Of a stretch of DNA of 6,218 bases, positions 1 to 5,738 are shown in pieces. The stretch comes from Candidatus Coatesiibacteriota bacterium (lineage in GTDB: Bacteria > B130-G9), in assembly GCA_003647755.1 (NCBI GenBank), contig QMNL01000106.1, positions 1 to 6,218 on the forward strand, written 5' to 3'. The stretch's first letter is position 1, and every line of letters starts with the position of its first letter. A model generated the notes under the pieces. That model ran no database searches, was not told the DNA's origin, and saw only the letters and a program-made list of their open reading frames with translations. The translations under genes were made by a program, and so were the position numbers.

Positions 1-58
1 GCGATGCGACGAAATCATCGTTGAAAATACGGATGTTCTCATATTCGAAAAACGGCAT
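1..58 (-). CDS. Probable 5' end of a divergent gene, product unknown (truncated by window edge)
   Basis: Reading the - strand from an ATG at 58-56 gives 19 codons open to the window edge: MPFFEYENIRIFNDDFVAS. An AGGGA ribosome-binding-like motif (plus-strand 67-71) lies 8 nt before this ATG, which supports the start. The composition is protein-like rather than random, and the third codon positions are fairly GC-rich, as in the neighbouring genes. The hydrophobic/acidic pattern (NIRIFNDDF) loosely recalls the beginning of N4/N6 DNA methyltransferases, but 19 residues cannot settle this and I assign no function. A competing reading is the + strand tail of an upstream gene in the exactly antiparallel frame (bases 2-73, ending CDEIIVENTDVLIFEKRHSL-IP-stop). 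That reading has no start signal to test, so the - strand reading is preferred but uncertain. Confidence 0.4.
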   Translation of the reverse strand, partial: MPFFEYENIRIFNDDFVAS

Positions 59-116
59 TCCCTAATTCCCTAATCATCTCTTCTGGAACGCTCTGAGAAA
101 CAAAGACTCGCTGAGC

Positions 117-144
117 ATATTATCACCACGAGCCAGAGCTGCAA
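117..144 (-). promoter_or_regulatory. Possible promoter for the divergent left-edge gene
   Basis: On the - strand, TTGCAG (plus-strand 139-144) and TAATAT (117-122) are separated by 16 nt and lie about 60 nt before the proposed ATG at 58. The -35 matches consensus at only three of six positions and the -10 at four of six, so this is a weak sigma-70-like candidate. It gains interest only because it sits correctly relative to the divergent start. Confidence 0.2.
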
Positions 145-192
145 CTCGTCAGGCAACCTCAATAATCAGATTGACGCAGCTGGTTGTAGCCC

Positions 193-338
193 TTTGGAAT
201 GCGGCGGCTTGACGCCGCCATTTCTCGTCGCGGCTTGAAGCGACATCGATCCTATGTCAATCATCGCTGCAGCAATCGCCTTTGGGAAAGAGATGAATCT
301 GTTTGTTGGAGCGCGGCGTCAAGCCGCCGCACTCCAAA
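193..338. repeat. REPIN-like inverted-repeat element (two palindromic arms)
   Basis: The left arm (193-218) and right arm (313-338) are reverse complements over 26 nt with one mismatch (A199 opposite C332). The 18-nt core of the left arm is GCGGCGGCTTGACGCCGC. Each core can also fold on itself: in the left arm GGCGGC (203-208) and GCCGCC (214-219) pair around a TTGAC loop. The 94-nt spacer holds a further small hairpin (GTCGC 227-231 with GCGAC 240-244) whose loop side repeats the 9-mer GCGGCTTGA of the left arm (204-212 and 230-238). Two inverted, individually palindromic arms with a spacer of this size are the layout of REPINs, which are mobilised in trans by RAYT transposases. Alternatives are a remnant of a MITE or a long structured 5' region. 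No target-site duplication or RAYT gene is visible. Confidence 0.65.
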
Positions 339-433
339 ATCACCCAAACGGCTCTGCAGATTGAATCGGCGTTCAGAGATGCACGGATGCGAACTAACGG
401 GCCGCACGAGCGTCTGATTCTTCGGGGGAAAGC

Positions 434-470
434 TTGTGTGGCTTTTCACAAACGAATATCTTAGGATAAT
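434..470 (+). promoter_or_regulatory. Weak promoter-like stretch upstream of the rmlA-like gene
   Basis: GATAAT (465-470) matches the sigma-70 -10 consensus at five of six positions, and TATCTT (458-463) is a second, weaker option. No good -35 lies 16-18 nt upstream of GATAAT; TTGTGT (434-439) would suit TATCTT with an 18-nt spacer. Position, just upstream of the first gene of a rightward run, is the main support. The missing -35 and the overlapping palindrome would suit an activator-dependent promoter, but that is inference. Confidence 0.2.
435..450. promoter_or_regulatory. CRP/FNR-like palindromic operator candidate
   Basis: TGTGT-GGCTTT-TCACA matches the CRP consensus TGTGA-N6-TCACA at nine of the ten defined positions with the correct 6-nt centre. 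It lies about 80 nt before the rmlA-like start and just upstream of a -10-like GATAAT (465-470). One such 16-mer can arise by chance, and no CRP-family regulator is visible in the window, so the call is tentative. Confidence 0.25.
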
Positions 471-528
471 CACGAAACTGAGAAGTGGCGCCATTAGCGT
501 TGGCCAGCACAACTGAGAAAAAGAGCGA

Positions 529-1593
529 ATGAAGGGTCTGATACTTAGCGGCGGGATGGGCACCAGACTTCGGCCCATAACATACACAAACGCCAAGCAG
601 CTGATCCCTGTGGCTAACAAGCCGATCCTCTTCTACGGGATCGAGGCGATCGTGGCGGCGGGCATCACGGATATCGGGATCATCGTGGGCGATACAAAGG
701 ACGAGATAATGAAGGCCTGCGGGGATGGTTCGAGGTTTGGTGCGAGTTTCACGTTCATTGAGCAGTCGGCGCCATTGGGGCTTGCGCATGCGGTCTTAAC
801 GGCGGAGGAGTTCCTGGGTGAGGACAGGTTCATAATGTATCTGGGGGATAATCTCATTGTGGAGGGGGTTGCGAGCTTCGTGGAGCAGTTCAAGAGGGAC
901 GCACCTAACGCCCAGATACTGTTGGAACACGTGAAGAACCCGTCGCAGTTTGGCGTGGCGGAGCTTCAGGACGGTAGGGTGGTCAAGCTTGTGGAGAAGC
1001 CCAAGCAACCCAAGAGCGACCTTGCTCTAGTCGGCGTCTATCTGTTTGACAAGCACATCTTCGAGGCGGCCAGGAACATAAAACCGTCGTTTCGAAACGA
1101 GCTGGAGATCACCGACGCCATCCAATACCTCATAGACAAGGGCTACACGGTCAGGCCGCACACGATTACGGGCTGGTGGAAGGACACCGGCAATGTGGAG
1201 GACCTCCTGGAGGCGAACAGGTTGGTGCTCGATTCGCTTGAGTCAAAGGTCGATGGCCACGTTGATGCGACCTCGCAGCTCGTGGGGAAGGTGGTGCTAA
1301 CCGCAGGATGCGAGGTGCGCAATAGTGTAGTTCGGGGCCCTGCGATCATTGGCAGGAACACCAAGATAATAGACTCCTATATTGGCTCTTTCACGTCGAT
1401 CCATCACGACACGAAGATAATCGGCTCCGAGATCGAGCACAGCGTTGTCCTTGCCAACTGCTTGCTTGAGAACATTGGGTTCAGGGTCGAGGACAGCCTG
1501 ATCGGGCGAAACGTTAGGATAAGCAAGAGTAAGGCCAAGCCCAAGGCGCTGCGATTTGTGCTGGGCGACAACAGCGAGGTTGGACTTATTTGA
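529..1593 (+). CDS. rmlA: Glucose-1-phosphate thymidylyltransferase, long form (RmlA-like sugar nucleotidyltransferase)
   Basis: A cytoplasmic enzyme of 354 residues expected to join dTTP and glucose-1-phosphate to give dTDP-glucose and pyrophosphate, the entry point to dTDP-rhamnose and other deoxysugars. The N-terminal nucleotidyltransferase signature is LSGGMGTRLRP (6-16), followed by the NAKQLIPV segment with K23. LGDN (105-108) supplies metal-binding D107, EKP (156-158) and EITDAIQYL (193-201) contribute to the sugar site, and WWKDTG (216-221) supplies the second metal ligand D219. Residues from about 245 to 350 show I/V-rich hexapeptide repeats of a left-handed beta-helix, which marks the long form (as in StrD-type proteins) rather than the roughly 290-residue short RmlA. 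The start has only a weak AAAGAG ribosome site (520-525), but it fits the family N-terminus exactly. No rmlB, rmlC or rmlD lies in the window, so the true sugar or nucleotide could differ. recA follows after 16 nt. Confidence 0.9.
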   Translation: MKGLILSGGMGTRLRPITYTNAKQLIPVANKPILFYGIEAIVAAGITDIGIIVGDTKDEIMKACGDGSRFGASFTFIEQSAPLGLAHAVLTAEEFLGEDRFIMYLGDNLIVEGVASFVEQFKRDAPNAQILLEHVKNPSQFGVAELQDGRVVKLVEKPKQPKSDLALVGVYLFDKHIFEAARNIKPSFRNELEITDAIQYLIDKGYTVRPHTITGWWKDTGNVEDLLEANRLVLDSLESKVDGHVDATSQLVGKVVLTAGCEVRNSVVRGPAIIGRNTKIIDSYIGSFTSIHHDTKIIGSEIEHSVVLANCLLENIGFRVEDSLIGRNVRISKSKAKPKALRFVLGDNSEVGLI

Positions 1594-1596
1594 ACA

Positions 1597-1604
1597 GAGA
1601 GGGA
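1597..1604 (+). promoter_or_regulatory. recA ribosome-binding site
   Basis: GAGAGGGA ends 5 nt before the ATG at 1610 and fixes the recA start there. An upstream in-frame ATG at 1556 would add 18 residues lying inside the rmlA-like coding region and unlike any RecA N-terminus. It is rejected. Confidence 0.7.
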
Positions 1605-1609
1605 ATGCA

Positions 1610-2662
1610 ATGGCGATCAGAGAAGATGATAGAGAACAGAAGCTCCGAAACGCGATAACACAGATAGAGAAATCCTACGGCAAGGGCTCGATCATGCGCA
1701 TGGATGAGAGGGGCGCCCTCATGGACGTGGAGGTCATACCGACCGGGTCCCTTGCGCTCGACCTTGCACTGGGTATCGGCGGCGTGCCTCGTGGGCGCGT
1801 GGTCGAGATATACGGGCCAGAGGCATCTGGCAAGACCACGCTCGCACTGTCCATTGTGGCCGAGGCGCAGAAGCGTTCCGGCATCGCGACATTCGTTGAT
1901 GTTGAGCACGCACTAGACCCCGTCTATGCAGAGGCTCTCGGCGTCAACATGGACTCGCTTTACGTTTCGCAGCCTGACACCGGGGAGCAGGCGCTTGAGA
2001 TTGTCGATGCCCTTGTCCGCTCCACCGCTGTTGACATTATCGTTGTCGATTCTGTCGCAGCGTTGGTGCCTCGTGCCGAGATAGAGGGCGAGATGGGCGA
2101 GCCACAGATGGGCCTTCAGGCCCGCCTGATGTCCCAAGCGCTGAGAAAACTCACCGGCGCAATAAGCAAGACCAAGACATGCGTTATCTTCGTCAATCAG
2201 GTCAGGCAGAAGATCGGCGTCATGTTCGGCAATCCCGAGACCACCACCGGCGGCAAGGCGCTCAAGTTCTACTCCTCCGTCAGGCTTGACATACGAAGGA
2301 TTGCCTCACTTAAGGCGGCAGGTGGCGAGATTCTCGGCAATAGAACACGGGTCAAGGTCGCCAAGAACAAGCTCGCACCTCCTTTCAAGCAGGTGGAGTT
2401 CGACATCATATTTGGCGAGGGCATCTCCACGGAGGGAACGCTCATCGACATGGGGCTTGACCACGGCGTAATCCAAAAGAGCGGAACTTGGTTTTCCTTC
2501 AAAGACCAGCGGATCGGACAAGGCCGCGAGAACACCCGTAAATTCCTCAAAGAACATAAAAACGTCGCCCTCGAGATCGAAAACGCCCTACGTAAGGAGC
2601 TCAACCTCCCATTGGTTGCGCCGCCCAAATCCCCAGAAGACACTAAACCCAAGAAAGGTTGA
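1610..2662 (+). CDS. recA: Recombinase RecA
   Basis: RecA of 350 residues, a normal length. It forms ATP-dependent filaments on single-stranded DNA, carries out strand exchange and stimulates LexA self-cleavage. Visible features in order: N-terminal polymerisation helix (about 5-35), Walker A GPEASGKTT (69-77), catalytic glutamate E99 in VDVEHALDP, Walker B VDIIVVDS (141-148), loop L1 around GEMGEPQMG (160-168), loop L2 from NQVRQKIGV through GNPETTTGG (196-215, with Q197 and F206), the ATP-cap segment KNKLAPPFKQ (252-261), and the C-terminal domain to about 335. L1 reads EPQ where E. coli has DSH; a Gln at the last of these positions occurs in other bacterial RecAs. The tail after 335 is lysine-rich (PKSPEDTKPKKG), unlike the acidic E. 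coli tail. The gene lies 16 nt after the rmlA-like gene, and no recX follows. Confidence 0.98.
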   Translation: MAIREDDREQKLRNAITQIEKSYGKGSIMRMDERGALMDVEVIPTGSLALDLALGIGGVPRGRVVEIYGPEASGKTTLALSIVAEAQKRSGIATFVDVEHALDPVYAEALGVNMDSLYVSQPDTGEQALEIVDALVRSTAVDIIVVDSVAALVPRAEIEGEMGEPQMGLQARLMSQALRKLTGAISKTKTCVIFVNQVRQKIGVMFGNPETTTGGKALKFYSSVRLDIRRIASLKAAGGEILGNRTRVKVAKNKLAPPFKQVEFDIIFGEGISTEGTLIDMGLDHGVIQKSGTWFSFKDQRIGQGRENTRKFLKEHKNVALEIENALRKELNLPLVAPPKSPEDTKPKKG

Positions 2663-2867
2663 GCAGGCCCGGTTGTCATCAACTCGCCAAGCTCAGTGTG
2701 CATGCGACGGGGGAAGCTGGGATATGCTGTTCCTATCGGCGCCGGAATTGGAGCTCTGCCACAGGCGGAAAGCCCCTTGCGCCGGTTTTCTCGTTGCGCG
2801 CGGCCGGGGCCCTGACTACAACCATTGCCTTGACCAGTCAGCCTTGACCTGTCGCGGTAGGTGAGAA
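2663..2867. other. Gap between recA and thiL, no credible gene
   Basis: These 205 nt hold short open readings (for example 2616-2864 and 2659-2847 on +) that overlap recA or have Cys/Arg-rich random-looking composition and no ribosome site. GCCTTGACC occurs twice (2827-2835 and 2841-2849) shortly before thiL. I see no convincing promoter and no thiamine-pyrophosphate riboswitch. A possible weak terminator structure is listed separately. Confidence 0.6.
2737..2789 (+). terminator. Possible weak terminator after recA
   Basis: CGGCGC (2737-2742) can pair with GCGCCG (2779-2784), followed by G and TTTT (2786-2789). The loop is long (36 nt), with only a small inner GCC-ACA-GGC hairpin (2758-2766), and the T-run is short. 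It is a poor intrinsic terminator, listed because it is the only candidate between recA and thiL. Confidence 0.15.
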
Positions 2868-3938
2868 ATGCGCCTCAGTGAGAGGGAGTTGGTCTCGCTC
2901 ATAAGAAGGAAGCTTGCGAGGAGCACTGCCTCCGAGGGGACAATAGTAGGGCCAGGCGACGACGCTGCCATTATCGCTCCAACCCCGGGCGAGGCGCTGG
3001 CGCTATCGACAGACGCTATCGTTGAGGACGTGCATTTCAGGCGCAGGTGGGCCACGGGTTTTCTCTTGGGCTTAAAATCGCTGCTGTCGAGCATCAGCGA
3101 CATATTCGCAATGGGTGCGAGGCCCCGGGCATGCTTGGTCAGTCTGGGGCTTTCGACTTGGGCTAGTCCCCTGTTTGTCGAGGACCTGTTCGAGGGGATG
3201 CTCAAAGCGGCCGGTCGTTTTGGCGCCTCGATAGTTGGCGGGAACATCACCAGGTCAAACAAGCTCTTCATCGATATGACCGTGACCGGCCATCTGGCGC
3301 CGGGCAATGCGATCACCAGGGCGGGGGCCAAGGTCGGCGATGCAATCTATGTTACAGGCCACTTGGGCGGTGCCGCGCTGGCTGCCAAGCACCTTTTCGG
3401 AGGCCGGATTGATAGGGGGAGATTGGCCGAGGTTGAGTCATTTTTAAGGGATGATGTGGCCGCGACGCCGGGCGATGCACAGGTCGAGCTCTTATCAAGG
3501 TTCTTTGCGCCTCCGATCAGGGCAGAGGAGTCGTCGGCTTTGGCAGCTGCTGGGATATGCACCTCGATGATCGATATAAGTGATGGGATAGGTTCGGACT
3601 TGAGAGAGGTCTGCCATGAGAGCGGGGTCGGGGCAGTAATTGAGATTGACAGCATTCCGGTGTTCGATAGGCTACCGGGGAGTTTGGCGATCAACAGGAG
3701 AGATATGTTGCGGCTGGCGATATCCGGCGGGGAGGACTATGAGTTGCTTTTCACGGTGCGTCAGTCTGACGAGCTGCGGCTGCAGCGCCTGTTCCAGGAG
3801 AACGACTTATGCCCGATCACGAAGATTGGCCGCATCACTCCGAATTCGGAGGGGATCGTCTTTCTGGATAATGACGGCAGACCGTCTGAGGGATTCACAG
3901 GTTTTGACCATTTCAGCACGAAAGAGGAGGGGCACTGA
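2868..3938 (+). CDS. thiL: Thiamine-monophosphate kinase
   Basis: ThiL of 356 residues, slightly longer than the usual 320-330. It phosphorylates thiamine monophosphate with ATP to give the cofactor thiamine pyrophosphate, in the cytoplasm. It has the PurM/AIRS two-domain fold. Motifs: GPGDDAA (28-34), STDAIVEDVHF (47-57), SISDIFAMGARP (75-86), GGNITRS (124-130), the domain-2 opening AKVGDAIYVTGHLGG (154-168), IDISDGIGSDL (235-245), SGGEDYELLFT (286-296) and the C-terminal GFDHF (345-349). The ATP/metal aspartates D31, D32, D54 and D78 are present, but N126 replaces the Asp of the usual GGDTTR. The ATG is the first possible start because TGA lies two codons upstream in frame; AGGTGAG (2859-2865) lies very close before it. 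The next gene follows after 2 nt. No other thiamine genes are in the window. Confidence 0.93.
   Translation: MRLSERELVSLIRRKLARSTASEGTIVGPGDDAAIIAPTPGEALALSTDAIVEDVHFRRRWATGFLLGLKSLLSSISDIFAMGARPRACLVSLGLSTWASPLFVEDLFEGMLKAAGRFGASIVGGNITRSNKLFIDMTVTGHLAPGNAITRAGAKVGDAIYVTGHLGGAALAAKHLFGGRIDRGRLAEVESFLRDDVAATPGDAQVELLSRFFAPPIRAEESSALAAAGICTSMIDISDGIGSDLREVCHESGVGAVIEIDSIPVFDRLPGSLAINRRDMLRLAISGGEDYELLFTVRQSDELRLQRLFQENDLCPITKIGRITPNSEGIVFLDNDGRPSEGFTGFDHFSTKEEGH
3921..3932 (+). promoter_or_regulatory. Strong ribosome-binding site deciding a GTG start
   Basis: AAAGAGGAGGGG lies inside the last thiL codons and ends 8 nt before GTG 3941. This is the best Shine-Dalgarno match I saw in the window and supports GTG as the true start of the DUF2062 gene. 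Its position inside thiL suggests coupled translation. Confidence 0.7.
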
Positions 3939-3940
3939 GC

Positions 3941-4438
3941 GTGAGAAGGCTTTCGTGGCGTAGGGCCAAGGTGACGTTTCTTAGGCTCTTGCATCTTCAC
4001 GACAGTCCGCAGCGGACGGCGGCAGCATTTGCCGTAGGTGTTTTCTGGGGGATGTGCCCAATTACGCCGCCGTTTTTCGGGCTCCAGACTGGGATGGCGC
4101 TCGTTTGTGCTTTCATTTTCAGGCTCAACAAGATCGCCGCCCTTATCGGGACGCTCATCTCCAACCCATTCACCTTTGTGCCACTTTACATGTTCGGCAC
4201 CTACGTGGGTTCCGTCGTCCTGGGTTACGATCTTAACGTCAACGCCTCAGCGTTCAGGCATTTCTCCCTCACGGAGCTGTTCGGCGGCTCGAAGGAAGCC
4301 GTCAACGCCTACTTCGCCGGCAACTTCATAACCGCAACATTCGCATCACTCGCCGGATATTTCATACTGGCCTGGTTCATCGGGCGCTATCGAAGACTGA
4401 GAGAATCGCGCCGCAAGCGACTCAAACTTGATGTTTAA
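3941..4438 (+). CDS. DUF2062 family membrane protein
   Basis: A 165-residue protein starting with GTG. The family signature is clear: DSPQRTAAAFAVGVFWGMCP (21-40), then PPFFGLQTGMALVCAFIFRLNKIAALIGT (43-71) and the conserved SNPFTFVPLY (74-83). Hydrophobic segments at about 27-60, 65-95 and 125-148 suggest membrane hairpins; both termini are basic (MRRLSWRRAK at the start, RRLRESRRKRLK near the end), which would place them in the cytoplasm. DUF2062 has no established biochemical role. It also occurs fused to or beside glycosyltransferases, but none is adjacent here. The gene sits 2 nt after thiL and 28 nt before the first CorC-type gene, so it is probably co-expressed with both. The family call is firm; the function is unknown. 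Confidence 0.85.
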   Translation: MRRLSWRRAKVTFLRLLHLHDSPQRTAAAFAVGVFWGMCPITPPFFGLQTGMALVCAFIFRLNKIAALIGTLISNPFTFVPLYMFGTYVGSVVLGYDLNVNASAFRHFSLTELFGGSKEAVNAYFAGNFITATFASLAGYFILAWFIGRYRRLRESRRKRLKLDV

Positions 4439-4466
4439 CAATGGCTAACAGCCCTGGACTAAGGCC

Positions 4467-5738
4467 ATGTCCGCACAGATAGTAACGGTCGTATTCCTCC
4501 TGCTACTCTCGTTCTTCTTCTCCGGCAGTGAAGCGGCGATGCTGTATCTCTCCCGCCGGCGAATAGGCCGCCCCCAAAGAAGCCAGGTGAGGGCACAAGG
4601 AGCCATAGAAGCCTTGCTGGCCGACGCACCGGGCCTGATCACGACTCTTCTCATCGGCAACGAGTTCGTGAACGTCGCGCTGGCATCTGTAACCGCCACG
4701 ATTGTGGTCCCACTGCTCGGCAACGCAGTAGGCGCGCCCGTCGCGTTCTGCATTGCCTTTACGCTGCTGGTATTATTTGGGGAGCTGACGCCCAAGTCCC
4801 TCGCCCTTCGGTATCCTGACGACTTCGCGGTCGCGGCGGTTCATCCCCTGAGATTCCTTTACAGAACGCTAAAACCAGTGCGAATGGTAGTTCACTGCAT
4901 AACAAACGTTCTGCTTGGCTCACGGGAGGGCGCTCGCGAGAGCGAGAAGAGAGGCTTGTCAGATGAGGAGTTCGAGAGTCTTATCGAGGATGGCCTTGTC
5001 AAGGGCATCTACAAGCAGGATGAGGCTCAAATAATGCAGCGAATACTCGCCCTGCGACGCCTAACAGCGAAGGAGCTGATGACGCCCCGCCCAGAGGTGT
5101 TTGCGATGTCGGAGCAGACCACCGCCGCTGAGGCCACAGAGGCACTTCGCGAACGTTATTTTGCGAGAATACCGGTCTTCTCCGATTCGATCGACAAGAT
5201 AGACGGGATAGTCTTGGCGAAGGACCTGATCAAGGCTGCCAATTCTGGACGTGGAAGCACAAAGATCAAAGAGTTCGCAAGGGAAGCACTGCTTGTGCCG
5301 GAGACCAAGAAAGCAAATAGCCTTCTGGCCCTGCTTGTGATGAAACGGGCACACCTCGCGGTCGTGATCGATGAATACGGTGGCACAGAGGGGATAGTGA
5401 GCCTCGAGGATATTCTGGAGGAGATAGTTGGCGAGATCTTTGACGAGAAGGACGAGGAAACGGAGGAGATACTCAGAATAGGGGCGAGCACATTTAGGGT
5501 GCTTGCGAGCGCGAGGACCGACCTGTTTGCGCAGAAGGTGGGTTTCGAGTTGCCAGATGGAGACTACGACACAGTCGGAGGGTTCATCGTAACCAAGCTC
5601 GGACGGATACCGGTCCGCGGGGAGCGGTTGCGCGAGGGTCCGCTGGAGTTCGTGGTGCTCAGGACTGAGAAGTCCAGGGTGCTATCACTGCTCGTCAGGA
5701 AGCTGCCGTCGCCCAGCGACCGGGGGGATGCCGAATGA
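4467..5738 (+). CDS. HlyC/CorC (CNNM-like) family membrane protein: DUF21, CBS pair, CorC_HlyC domain
   Basis: A complete 423-residue integral membrane protein of the CorB/CorC/CNNM group, whose characterised members export Mg2+ or related cations, probably by Na+ exchange. Order: N-terminal DUF21 transmembrane domain (about 1-150) with FFSGSEAA (17-24), IGNEFVN (63-69) and FGELTPK (104-110); an acidic linker (LSDEEFESLIEDG, 164-176); a CBS pair (about 200-322) with ELMTPRPE (203-210), RIPVF (234-238) and VVIDEYGGTEGIVSLEDILEE (299-319); and a C-terminal CorC_HlyC domain (about 335-412) with DYDTVGGFI (366-374) and GRIPVRGE (379-386). In the family the CBS pair binds ATP-Mg and controls transport. 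The start has only a weak AAGG ribosome site (4461-4464), but the protein begins right at the first membrane helix, as is usual. A second family member overlaps the stop codon. The exact ion is not predictable. Confidence 0.92.
   Translation: MSAQIVTVVFLLLLSFFFSGSEAAMLYLSRRRIGRPQRSQVRAQGAIEALLADAPGLITTLLIGNEFVNVALASVTATIVVPLLGNAVGAPVAFCIAFTLLVLFGELTPKSLALRYPDDFAVAAVHPLRFLYRTLKPVRMVVHCITNVLLGSREGARESEKRGLSDEEFESLIEDGLVKGIYKQDEAQIMQRILALRRLTAKELMTPRPEVFAMSEQTTAAEATEALRERYFARIPVFSDSIDKIDGIVLAKDLIKAANSGRGSTKIKEFAREALLVPETKKANSLLALLVMKRAHLAVVIDEYGGTEGIVSLEDILEEIVGEIFDEKDEETEEILRIGASTFRVLASARTDLFAQKVGFELPDGDYDTVGGFIVTKLGRIPVRGERLREGPLEFVVLRTEKSRVLSLLVRKLPSPSDRGDAE

Larger units (their letters stand above)
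59..528. other. Intergenic region without a credible gene
   Basis: No frame here looks protein-like. The longest reading (199-417 +) is an Arg/Ser-rich translation of a palindromic repeat, with no ribosome site. The region begins with a tandem 8-mer (TTCCCTAA twice, 58-73). It also contains the inverted-repeat element at 193-338 and, near the right end, a CRP/FNR-like palindrome and a weak promoter-like stretch. It probably serves as the divergent regulatory region between the left-edge gene and the rmlA-like gene. Confidence 0.6.

Noticed and set aside
171..200. TTGACG (171-176) with TGGAAT (195-200) as a rightward promoter
   Set aside because: The spacer is 18 nt, the -10 matches at only four of six positions, and transcription would start inside the first repeat arm more than 300 nt before any gene. 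This is too weak to list.
199..417. 72-residue open reading on the + strand
   Set aside because: It runs through both arms of the inverted repeat, is Arg/Ser-rich and has no ribosome site. It is a spurious translation of the palindromic element.
1556..1609. 18-residue N-terminal extension of RecA from an upstream ATG
   Set aside because: It lies in the rmlA-like coding sequence in another frame and has no homology to RecA. The ATG at 1610 has a good ribosome site and starts the normal RecA N-terminus.
2616..2864. 82-residue + strand reading between recA and thiL
   Set aside because: It begins inside recA in another frame, is rich in Cys and Arg, has no ribosome site and resembles no known family.
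2663..2867. Thiamine-pyrophosphate riboswitch before thiL
   Set aside because: The conserved CTGAGA and the downstream TPP-box sequences are absent from the gap.
4441..4482. 13-codon ATG reading between the DUF2062 gene and the first CorC-type gene (possible leader peptide)
   Set aside because: It has no ribosome site, overlaps the next start in another frame and shows no codon run or hairpin typical of attenuation.
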